Part shown: piece after piece, positions 32,163-39,010 of the stretch
Numbering within the stretch: position 1 is the first letter of the stretch
Layout: every line of letters starts with the position of its first letter
NCBI GenBank assembly: GCA_035498175.1
Contig: DATKAJ010000118.1
Location: 1 to 39,010, forward strand
Reading direction: 5' to 3'
Length of the DNA: 39,010 nucleotides
Origin: JALORV01 sp035498175
GTDB taxonomy: Bacteria; Pseudomonadota; Gammaproteobacteria; Burkholderiales; Burkholderiaceae_F
Notes under the pieces: model-generated
The model's database searches: none
What the model was told of the DNA's origin: nothing
What the model saw: the letters and a program-made list of their open reading frames with translations, nothing else
Made by a program: the position numbers and the translations under genes

Positions 32163-32762
32163 TCAGGCCGCCGGACAGAGATCGTTGACCACCGCCGCGA
32201 CGCGCGCCCGCCCCGTGAATCCGATCGCGAGGCAACGTGCCTGCGCCGTGCGGACCGCGACCTGCACATCGCGATGGTCGATGAAGAACGTGCCGAAGTT
32301 GCCGCCGCTACGCAGGCCATTGGGGCCGTAGGCCATCTGCTGCGGATTGTTCATCGTCGACTCGACGATCAGCCGTTCCGGCGCCGGCACCGCCGGCGGC
32401 GACCGGCGCGCGATGAGTTCGTCGCCGGCTTCGAGGACGGCGTTGTTGAGATTGGCGGGAGCCTTCGCGAACGTGATCCAGCCCGAGGACCAGTCGTTGG
32501 CCGCATAGCCGTTGGCGACAGCGCTGCTGCAGTTCGGCGCCACGTTCTGGGGATCGAGGCTGCGGCAGATGCTGACGGTCACATTACGGCGGATCGCCTC
32601 GGACCGGGCCAGGTCGATCGAAGCCAGCAGGTCATTGCTGGTGCTCGAGATCTGGCTGCTGCGGATGATCGAACGGAAGGACGGCAGCGCGAGCGCGACC
32701 AGGATGGCCGAGATGGTCATCACGGCCAGCATTTCCACCAGAGTGAATCCGCGAGATTGCAT
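32163..32762 (-). CDS. fimT: Type IV pilus minor pilin of the FimT/FimU (GspH) family
   Basis: This 199-residue protein has a five-residue leader MQSRG, then FTLVEMLAVMTISAILVALA with Glu5. The downstream region SNDLLASIDLARSEAIRRNV is the GspH/FimT signature. The C-terminus contains ARCLAIGFTGRARV, typical of this family. FimT proteins can take part in pilus priming and, in some bacteria, in DNA uptake. The ATG at 32762 gives the minimal prepilin leader. It is the first gene of the pilus set, and the 217 bases upstream should hold the promoter. A perfect 8-base inverted repeat lies in that leader. Confidence 0.88.
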   Translation of the reverse strand: MQSRGFTLVEMLAVMTISAILVALALPSFRSIIRSSQISSTSNDLLASIDLARSEAIRRNVTVSICRSLDPQNVAPNCSSAVANGYAANDWSSGWITFAKAPANLNNAVLEAGDELIARRSPPAVPAPERLIVESTMNNPQQMAYGPNGLRSGGNFGTFFIDHRDVQVAVRTAQARCLAIGFTGRARVAAVVNDLCPAA

Positions 32763-32979
32763 GGGTTCGGGTTCCGGAACGGAGCTTATCCACGGGCGCA
32801 AGCCATTGCCCGTGGTCACCGCTCAAAGGAACCGAACCCGCGACGAGCGGAGGGCCGCTGACATCGGCCGCGGGCGGCCGCGATGCTCAACGTGAATTGG
32901 CTACTCCGAGCGGCGGAATTCGAGCGATCGCCGGCAGACGCCCTGCAAGTCCGGCGCTAGTCCGGGCGGATGAGCTGGC
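32763..32979 (-). promoter_or_regulatory. tyrA-fimT intergenic region
   Basis: These 217 bases contain no supported gene and no intrinsic terminator for tyrA. I could not find a convincing sigma-70 or sigma-54 promoter. The inverted repeat at 32790-32815 is the main structure seen. Read-through from the aromatic genes into the pilus set is therefore possible. Confidence 0.4.
32790..32815. repeat. Inverted repeat upstream of fimT
   Basis: CCACGGGC (32790-32797) and GCCCGTGG (32808-32815) are perfect arms around ten bases, in the leader of the pilus genes. It could be a protein-binding site or an mRNA hairpin; the sequence does not decide. Confidence 0.4.
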
Positions 32980-33843
32980 TCAACCGCTGGCGTCTTCATC
33001 CGACACGCGGCGCATTGCCGCAGCCCTCGCGAACACCGCTTCGAGGGCCACACCGTCTTCGGCGTCGAGCAGGCGTTGTAGCGTCTCCAGGCGAGCGCGG
33101 TAGCTGTGCAGTTCACGGGCCAGATGAGCGCGATTGGCGAGACAGACGTCGCGCCACAGTTGCGGGTTCGACGCGGCGATGCGCGTGAAGTCACGGAAGC
33201 CGGCGCCGGCGTGAGCCAGCTTTAGCTGCGCATCCGCTGCACCGGCGATCATCTCGACCAGCGCGAACGCCAGCAGATGCGGTAGATGACTGACCGCCGC
33301 AAAGATGCGGTCATGCGTTTCCGCGGAAAGACGCTCGGTACGGGCGCCCGCGGCGAGCCAAAGCGACTCGACGGCCGCGACAGCCTGTTCGTCGGTGCCG
33401 GGCGTCGGCGTGAGGACGGCGAGGCGTCCGCTGAACATCGAGGCGTCGGCGTGTTCCACGCCCGTACGTTCGCTGCCGGCAATGGGATGGGCCGGTACGA
33501 AGTGCGAGAACCGCGGGCCCAGCGCCGTGCGCGCGTCCTCGATCACGCTGCTCTTCGTGCTCCCGACGTCCGTGATGATCGCCTCGGGGCTGAGCGACCC
33601 CGCCATCGCCGCAAAGACAGCGCGCGTTGCGCCGACCGGAGTCGCCACGACGACGAGATCGGCGCCGCGAACGGCGTCTGCGACATCGCCAGCAGTCTGC
33701 GTGAGGATCCCGCGCCGGAGGGCCGCAGCCAGCGCGCCGGGATCCAGGTCGCAGCCGACAACTTCCTGAACTGCGCCCGCGGCCCGCAGCGCCGCAGCAA
33801 ACGATCCGCCAATCAGGCCGACGCCGAGCAGCGCCAGTCTCAT
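32980..33843 (-). CDS. tyrA: Prephenate/arogenate dehydrogenase
   Basis: This 287-residue enzyme begins MRLALLGVGLIGGSFAAALR, the NAD(P)-binding Rossmann motif. It has the catalytic region PAHPIAGSERTGVEHAD with the conserved His and Ser, and SHLPHLLAFALVE further on. It oxidatively decarboxylates prephenate (or arogenate) towards tyrosine. No chorismate mutase or ACT domain is fused. The ATG at 33843 overlaps the hisC TGA in ATGA. In the gene order I know for this group aroA follows directly, but here the pilus genes come between. Confidence 0.95.
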   Translation of the reverse strand: MRLALLGVGLIGGSFAAALRAAGAVQEVVGCDLDPGALAAALRRGILTQTAGDVADAVRGADLVVVATPVGATRAVFAAMAGSLSPEAIITDVGSTKSSVIEDARTALGPRFSHFVPAHPIAGSERTGVEHADASMFSGRLAVLTPTPGTDEQAVAAVESLWLAAGARTERLSAETHDRIFAAVSHLPHLLAFALVEMIAGAADAQLKLAHAGAGFRDFTRIAASNPQLWRDVCLANRAHLARELHSYRARLETLQRLLDAEDGVALEAVFARAAAMRRVSDEDASG

Positions 33844-34970
33844 GCGCTTGCGTCGCGCAGGGCCTGCGGCAGCGCCTTGAGAAAAGCGGCGTTCTCCTCG
33901 GGCAGGCCCACTGTGACCCGCAGCCACTCGGGCAAGCCGTAATTGGCCACCGGCCGGACGATCACGCCGCGTTTCAGCAGTTCCTGGTAGACACGACCGG
34001 CGGGCCCGACCTTCACCAGCACGAAGTTGCCGACGCTCGGAATGTATTCGAGGCCGAGGCCGCGGAACGCTTCGGTCAACTGCTGCATGCCGCGCAGGTT
34101 CAGCGCGTAGCTGCGCGCCAGGAAGTCCTCGTCGGTCAGCGCGGCCAGGGCAGCCGCCTGCGCCATGCTGTTCACATTGAATGGCTGGCGCACGCGATTC
34201 AGCAAATCGGTCAGACCGGGCTGCGCCAGGCCGTAGCCGACCCGCAGCCCGGCGAGGCCGAAGGCTTTCGAGAACGTGCGCGAAACGATCACATTCGGGT
34301 ACTGCCGCACCCAGCGTGTGCTGTCGACGCGCAACTCGGGCGGAAGGTACTCGTTGTAGGCCTCATCGAGTACGACCACCACGCGCGCCGGCACCCGTCC
34401 CAGGAAGGCATCGATCGCAGCCGCCGGCAGATACGTGCCGGTCGGATTGTTCGGGTTCGCGATGTAGACCAGCGTCGTGTCCGCGGCAACCGCCGCCAGC
34501 ATCGCGTCGAGATCGTGCCCAAGTTGCCGGGCGGGCACGACGATCGACCGCGCGCCACGTGCCTGCGTCGCCAGCGCGTACACCGCGAAAGAATGCTGTG
34601 CGTAAATGCAGCTCCGCCCCGGCGCCAGCGTTGCCGCTGCCGCGAGCTCAAGGATGTCGTTGCTGCCGTTTCCGAGTGTGATCCAACTGGCCGGTACGTT
34701 GTAACGTGCCGCCAGCGCCGCCTTCAGTTCGAAGCCATTGGAATCCGGATAGCGCCCCAGATCCTGCACCACGGCCGCCATCGCCTTTCGCGCCGACTCC
34801 GGCACACCGAGTGGATTCTCGTTGGAGGCGAGCTTGACGATCGTCGCCGGGTCGAGTCCGAATTCGCGCGCGAGCTCCTCGATCGGCTTGCCGGCCTGGT
34901 AAGGCGCGATCGCCCGGACGTGATCGGGCGCGCCGGATACGGCTTCGGTCGGATGGGGTACTGCAGCCAT
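33840..34970 (-). CDS. hisC: Histidinol-phosphate/aromatic aminotransferase (HisC family)
   Basis: This 376-residue fold-type I PLP enzyme has LASNENPLGVPESA near the N-terminus, NPNNPTGTYLP, VVLDEAYNEYL and the PLP lysine in SRTFSKAFGLAGLRVGYG. Between pheA and tyrA it probably acts on prephenate or phenylpyruvate/4-hydroxyphenylpyruvate as well as, or instead of, histidinol phosphate; HisC2-type copies in this position are often called aromatic. Which activity dominates cannot be read from sequence. The ATG at 34970 lies 13 bases after the pheA stop, with a GAAGGG ribosome binding site. Confidence 0.92.
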   Translation of the reverse strand: MAAVPHPTEAVSGAPDHVRAIAPYQAGKPIEELAREFGLDPATIVKLASNENPLGVPESARKAMAAVVQDLGRYPDSNGFELKAALAARYNVPASWITLGNGSNDILELAAAATLAPGRSCIYAQHSFAVYALATQARGARSIVVPARQLGHDLDAMLAAVAADTTLVYIANPNNPTGTYLPAAAIDAFLGRVPARVVVVLDEAYNEYLPPELRVDSTRWVRQYPNVIVSRTFSKAFGLAGLRVGYGLAQPGLTDLLNRVRQPFNVNSMAQAAALAALTDEDFLARSYALNLRGMQQLTEAFRGLGLEYIPSVGNFVLVKVGPAGRVYQELLKRGVIVRPVANYGLPEWLRVTVGLPEENAAFLKALPQALRDASA

Positions 34971-34983
34971 GTTCGCCCTTCGC

Positions 34984-36075
34984 TCAGCGTTCGGCCGGAT
35001 ACGAGCCCAGGCACTTGTAGAAGGCGCAGGCACGCTGCAGCTCGGCGAGCGCCGTGGCGACCTTCGGATCGGCCTGATGGCCCTCGACGTCGACGTAGAA
35101 GTAGTACTCCCACGTGCCGACACGCGCGGGACGCGACTCGAACCGCGTCATCGACACGCTGTGCCGCGACAGAGGTTCGAGCATGTGGAACACCGCTCCC
35201 GCCTTGTTCGGCACGGACAGAATCAGCGATGTCTTGTCCCGCCCCGGAGCCTGCGAAGGCCGCGTCGCCTGCCGGCCCAGAACGGCGAAGCGCGTGCGGT
35301 TGTTCGGATCGTCCTGGATGTGTGTAGCCACCGCGCTCAACTGATAGCGCGCCGCCGCACGATCGCCGGCGATGGCGGCGACCGACGCGTCGTCGGAGGC
35401 GAGCCGTGCGCCTTCGGCGTTGCTCGCGACCGCGCGGCGCTCGATCGCAGGAAAGTGCTGCGCGAGCCAGCCGGCGCACTGCGCGAGCGCCTGCGAGTGC
35501 GCACAGATGAGCTGCACGCCGTCCATGGTCCCGCTGTGCGTCAGCAGATTGTGGTCGACGGTGAGGGTCAGTTCCGCCATCAGTTTCAGCGGCGTCGCCA
35601 GCAGCAGGTCGAGCGTGCGGCTCACCGCGCCCTCGGTCGAATTCTCGAGCGGCACGATGCCGACCTCGGCGCTACCGGCCTCGGTGGCGCGGAACACTTC
35701 GTCAAGCGTCGCGCACGCGAGGCCGCTGACGCTGGTGCCGAACTGCCGATGCATCGCGGTCTCGGAGAACGTGCCCGCGGGGCCGAGGAAGGCGACGGTC
35801 AGTGGCCGCTCGAGGGCTCGGCACGCCGACATGATTTCGCGGAACACGTTGGCGAGGGCCGTCGCCGGCAGCGGACCGTGCGACACCGCAGTCACCTTGC
35901 GCACGACTTCGGCTTCACGCTCGGTGCGCAGCACCGGCGCGTCGACTTCGCCCTTGACCTTTCCCACGTCGGCGGCGAGCTGCGCGCGTTCGTTTAGCAG
36001 CCGCACCAGTTCGGCGTCGAGCCTGTCGATGGCCGCGCGCAACGGCGCCAGGCGTTTTTCGATCGAATCATCCAT
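34984..36075 (-). CDS. pheA: Bifunctional chorismate mutase / prephenate dehydratase (P-protein)
   Basis: This 363-residue protein has an AroQ chorismate mutase domain (residues 1 to about 85, with RAAIDRLDAELVRLLNERAQ). A prephenate dehydratase domain follows, with VAFLGPAGTFSE, EVGIVPLENSTEGAVSRTLD and NNRTRFAVLG carrying the catalytic Thr. The ACT domain (KTSLILSVPNKAGAVFHML, about 280-355) binds phenylalanine for feedback control, and its TRFESRPAR motif is the usual ligand segment. The enzyme converts chorismate to phenylpyruvate. The ATG at 36075 overlaps the serC end by 8 bases; a GTG at 36093 is a possible longer start. Confidence 0.95.
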   Translation of the reverse strand: MDDSIEKRLAPLRAAIDRLDAELVRLLNERAQLAADVGKVKGEVDAPVLRTEREAEVVRKVTAVSHGPLPATALANVFREIMSACRALERPLTVAFLGPAGTFSETAMHRQFGTSVSGLACATLDEVFRATEAGSAEVGIVPLENSTEGAVSRTLDLLLATPLKLMAELTLTVDHNLLTHSGTMDGVQLICAHSQALAQCAGWLAQHFPAIERRAVASNAEGARLASDDASVAAIAGDRAAARYQLSAVATHIQDDPNNRTRFAVLGRQATRPSQAPGRDKTSLILSVPNKAGAVFHMLEPLSRHSVSMTRFESRPARVGTWEYYFYVDVEGHQADPKVATALAELQRACAFYKCLGSYPAER

Positions 36076-37150
36076 GGCGCCGCTCGAAGTCACGCATGAA
36101 TTCCACTAGCGCCTGCACGCCGGCCAGCGGCATCGCGTTGTAGATCGAGGCACGCATGCCGCCGACGAGGCGATGCCCCTTCAGCTGAACCAGGCCACGC
36201 TCCTTCGCTTCGGACAGGAAGACCGGGTCGAGCTTCGTGTCGGCGAGTGAAAACGGCACGTTCATACGCGAGCGATCGCGCGGCTCGACCCGGTTCGAAT
36301 AGAAGCCCGACGCATCGATTGCGGCATACAGCAGCGCCGCTTTTTCGATATTGCGCCTTTCGATGCCAGCCACGCCGCCCTGCCGCTGCAGCCATTTCAG
36401 CACCAGGTTGGCGATATAGACGGAGTAGGTGGGAGGCGTGTTGTAGCTCGAGTGCGACTCAGCGTGGGTCTTGTAATCGAGCATCGTCGGCCAGCGTGGC
36501 GAGCAGTGTCCGACGAGGTCCTCGCGCACGATGACCACGGTCAGCCCGGCCGGGCCGAAGTTCTTCTGTGCGCCCGAATAGATCAGGCCGAAGCGGTCGA
36601 CGTCGATCGGGCGCGACAGGAAGTGCGACGACATGTCCGCGACCAGCGGCACCGCGCCCGCGTCCGGCACATAGCTGAACTCGAGCCCGTTGATCGTCTC
36701 GTTCGAGCAGTAGTGCAGGTAGGCCGCTTCCGGATCCAGCTTCAGGTCGCGTTGCTGCGGAAGTCTGCGATGCCCATCGCCCGCGTTGTCGGCAGCGATG
36801 TGTACGCTGCAGAAGCGCCGTGCCTCTTCGGCCGCCTTTTCGGACCAGATGCCGGTCAGTACGTAGTCGGCGTGAAACTTCGGTCCGAGCAGGTTCAAAG
36901 GCACCATCGAGAACTGCAGGTGCGCGCCGCCCTGGAGCAGCAGCACGCGGTAGTTCGGCGGGATGCCGAGCAGGCTGCGCAGCAGCTGCTCGGTCTCGGC
37001 CATGATCGCGACGAACTCCTCGCTGCGATGGCTCGTCTCCATGATGGAGTAGCCGCGGCCGTGCCAGCTCAGCAACTCCTGCTGCGCCAGCTCGAGCACT
37101 TCGCCCGGCAGCATCGCCGGGCCGGACGAGAAGTTGTAGACGCGTGTCAA
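36068..37150 (-). CDS. serC: Phosphoserine aminotransferase
   Basis: This 360-residue PLP enzyme opens with TRVYNFSSGPAMLPGEVLE, the SerC signature. PLP-binding lysine is in IYSGAQKNFGPAGLTVVIV. LHYCSNETINGLEF and NTPPTYSVYIANLVL are also typical. It makes 3-phosphoserine in serine synthesis and acts in pyridoxine synthesis. The start is taken as TTG at 37150, giving the standard length and N-terminus; no ATG or GTG fits, and a weak GAGCAGGG lies upstream. It follows gyrA by 13 bases and overlaps pheA, so it is part of a long gyrA-to-tyrA run. Confidence 0.94.
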   Translation of the reverse strand: MTRVYNFSSGPAMLPGEVLELAQQELLSWHGRGYSIMETSHRSEEFVAIMAETEQLLRSLLGIPPNYRVLLLQGGAHLQFSMVPLNLLGPKFHADYVLTGIWSEKAAEEARRFCSVHIAADNAGDGHRRLPQQRDLKLDPEAAYLHYCSNETINGLEFSYVPDAGAVPLVADMSSHFLSRPIDVDRFGLIYSGAQKNFGPAGLTVVIVREDLVGHCSPRWPTMLDYKTHAESHSSYNTPPTYSVYIANLVLKWLQRQGGVAGIERRNIEKAALLYAAIDASGFYSNRVEPRDRSRMNVPFSLADTKLDPVFLSEAKERGLVQLKGHRLVGGMRASIYNAMPLAGVQALVEFMRDFERRHG

Positions 37151-37163
37151 GCGCGGACCCTGC

Positions 37164-39010
37164 TCAGCCCGCGGAAGGTTCTGGCGCGCCGGCCCCGACC
37201 TCACCGGCGCCGTCCGCGGCCTCGTGCCCGTTGCCGTTCTCGCTGTCGCGCTCGACGACCCGCTGGAGTCCGGACAGCGTCGTTCCATCGTCCAGTGCGA
37301 TCAGCGTGACGCCCTGCGTGGCGCGACCCATCTCGCGGATTTCGGCCACGCGGGTGCGGATCAGCACGCCGCCAGTCGTGATCAGCATCACTTCATCGTC
37401 GTTCCGGACCAGCGTCGCTGCAACCACCTTGCCGTTGCGCTCGCTGGTCGCGATCGCGATCATGCCCTTGGTGCCGCGGCCGTGACGCGTGTACTCGACG
37501 ATCGGCGTGCGCTTGCCGTAGCCGTTCTCGGTGGCGGTCAGCACGCTCTGCTGCTCGTCCTCGGCCACCAGCATCGCGATCACCTGCTGGCCGTCGTCGA
37601 GCTGCATGCCGCGCACCCCCCGCGCGGTGCGGCCCATCGGCCGCACGTCGTTCTCGTCGAAGCGCACCGCCTTGCCGGCGTCCGAGAACAGCATCACGTC
37701 GTGCGCGCCGTCGGTGATCGCGGCGCCGATCAGGTAGTCGCCCGGGTCGAGGTCGACGGCGATGATGCCCGCCTTGCGCGGGTTCGAGAAATCCGCAAGC
37801 GCAGTCTTCTTCACTGTGCCCATCGCGGTGGCCATGAAGACGAAGTGCTGCGCGTCATATTCGGTGATCGGCAGCACCACCGTGATCTTCTCGTCCTCGG
37901 TGAGCGGGAACATGTTGACGATCGGCTTGCCGCGGGCGGTGCGCGCGCCCTGAGGCGCCTCCCACACCTTCAGCCAGTACAACCGGCCGCGGTTGGAGAA
38001 GCACAGGATCGTGTCGTGCGTGTTGGCGATGAAGAGCTGGTCGATCCAGTCGTCCTCGCGCATCGCCGCCGCCTGCTTGCCCCGCCCGCCGCGCTTCTGC
38101 GCGCGATAGTCCGCCAGCGGCTGGCTCTTGATGTAACCGGTGTGCGACAGCGTCACCACCATGTCCTCGCGGGCGATCAGGTCCTCGGTCATCAGGTCCT
38201 GTGCGCTCTTCACCACTTCCGAGCGCCGCGCATCGCCGAACTCGCTCTTTAGCGCGAGCAGCTCGTCCGCGATGATGTCGGTGATGCGCTCGGGCCGCGC
38301 GAGGATGTCGAGCAGGTCCGTGATCTTCTCCATCACCTCGCGGTACTCGCTGACGATCTTGTCCTGCTCCAGCCCTGTCAGTCGCTGAAGACGCATCTGC
38401 AGGATCTGCTCGGCCTGCTCTTCGGACAGGCGATAGAGACCACTCTGCGCGCCTTGCGCCTGCAGCCCGAATCGTGCCTCGAGACCCTCGGGCCGGTAGG
38501 CGGTCATGTCAGCGCCCGAGCGCGTCAGCAGTTCGCGCACGAGCGCGGAGTCCCATGCCCGCTCCATCAGTGCAAGCTTTGCGACCGGCGGCGTCGGCGC
38601 CGCCTTGATGATCGCGATGAATTCGTCGATGTTCGCAAGCGCGACGGCGAGGCCCTCGAGCACGTGACCCCGCTTGCGCGCCTCCTTCAGCTCGAACACC
38701 GTGCGCCGCGTGACGACCTCGCGCCGGTGCGCGAGGAAGGCGTCGAGCATCTGCTTCAGGTTCAGCAGGCGCGGCTGGCCGTCGACCAGCGCCACCATGT
38801 TGACGCCGAAGGTGTCCTGCAGCTGAGTCTGCTTGTACAGGTTGTTCAGGACGACTTCAGGCACCTCGCCGCGCTTCAGTTCGAACACCACGCGCATGCC
38901 CGACTTGTCCGACTCGTCGCGGATTTCGCTGATGCCTTCGAGCTTCTTTTCGTTCACCAGCTCGGCGATGCGTTCGAGCAGGCTCTTCTTGTTCACCTGG
39001 TAGGGTAGTT
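37164..39010 (-). CDS. gyrA: DNA gyrase subunit A (5' part outside window)
   Basis: The open frame runs off the right edge; the visible 615 residues begin LPYQVNKKSLLERIAEL, well after the catalytic tyrosine and the quinolone-resistance region, which are not seen. The coiled-coil and tower region is followed by the C-terminal beta-pinwheel. The GyrA box appears as QKRGGRGK in YRAQKRGGRGKQAAAMRED (about 300 residues into the visible part), which wraps DNA and distinguishes gyrase from topoisomerase IV. The acidic, Gly/Glu/Ala-rich tail (ENGNGHEAADGAGEVGAG) is typical of the C-terminus. Gyrase introduces negative supercoils with GyrB. Confidence 0.98.
   Translation of the reverse strand, partial: LPYQVNKKSLLERIAELVNEKKLEGISEIRDESDKSGMRVVFELKRGEVPEVVLNNLYKQTQLQDTFGVNMVALVDGQPRLLNLKQMLDAFLAHRREVVTRRTVFELKEARKRGHVLEGLAVALANIDEFIAIIKAAPTPPVAKLALMERAWDSALVRELLTRSGADMTAYRPEGLEARFGLQAQGAQSGLYRLSEEQAEQILQMRLQRLTGLEQDKIVSEYREVMEKITDLLDILARPERITDIIADELLALKSEFGDARRSEVVKSAQDLMTEDLIAREDMVVTLSHTGYIKSQPLADYRAQKRGGRGKQAAAMREDDWIDQLFIANTHDTILCFSNRGRLYWLKVWEAPQGARTARGKPIVNMFPLTEDEKITVVLPITEYDAQHFVFMATAMGTVKKTALADFSNPRKAGIIAVDLDPGDYLIGAAITDGAHDVMLFSDAGKAVRFDENDVRPMGRTARGVRGMQLDDGQQVIAMLVAEDEQQSVLTATENGYGKRTPIVEYTRHGRGTKGMIAIATSERNGKVVAATLVRNDDEVMLITTGGVLIRTRVAEIREMGRATQGVTLIALDDGTTLSGLQRVVERDSENGNGHEAADGAGEVGAGAPEPSAG

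Noticed and set aside
32786..32794. DnaA-box-like TTATCCACG upstream of fimT
   Set aside because: A single box with one mismatch and no AT-rich region or cluster is expected by chance.

Overview
The window looks like chromosomal DNA from a GC-rich betaproteobacterium, most likely Burkholderiales or a near relative. The evidence is two gene orders that I associate with that group: an AddAB-like helicase/nuclease pair next to trxA-rho-rpmE2, and gyrA-serC-pheA-hisC-tyrA followed by aroA-cmk-rpsA-ihfB-lapA-lapB-cysM. No insertion sequence, prophage, CRISPR array, tRNA or rRNA was found. Nearly everything is housekeeping. The one accessory-looking block is a type IV pilus cluster set inside the aromatic amino acid gene run.

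Positions 1-7560 are read on the minus strand: a GNAT acetyltransferase cut by the window edge, the 4.5S signal recognition particle RNA, a small secreted lipoprotein with a C-type-lectin-like pattern, and an AddA/AddB-type double-strand break repair pair. Positions 7669-13105 are read on the plus strand: thioredoxin, Rho, type B ribosomal protein L31, a GT-C type membrane glycosyltransferase and a MATE exporter. Two clear intrinsic terminators and one good sigma-70 promoter punctuate this stretch. A voltage-gated potassium channel and the HtpX membrane protease follow on the minus strand. After a 509-base gene-poor gap come a class I fumarase and a Cds1-like PLP enzyme on the plus strand.

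From 18015 to the right edge every gene is on the minus strand, so transcription runs from gyrA (39010) towards cysM (18015). GyrA (partial) and SerC lead into PheA, HisC and TyrA. A six-gene type IV pilus set (fimT-pilV-pilW-pilX-pilY1-pilE) then separates tyrA from aroA. AroA-Cmk, ribosomal protein S1 and IHF-beta end at a strong terminator. LapA, LapB and CysM follow, with lapB and cysM overlapping. Many junctions are 1- to 11-base overlaps (ATGA, GTGA or TGATG), suggesting translational coupling.

The most unusual signal is in PilY1. Between its MIDAS motif and the rest of the von Willebrand A region lies a tract of about 190 residues rich in Cys and Gln, made of degenerate 13-residue units with 16 cysteines. 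It may be a disulfide-linked or extensible adhesin module, but this is inference. Other points worth checking are the SRP RNA whose 3' strand can form a competing hairpin, two opposed PLP cysteine enzymes with overlapping 3' ends, structured leaders before rpmE2 and rho, and the unexplained gap between htpX and the fumarase gene.
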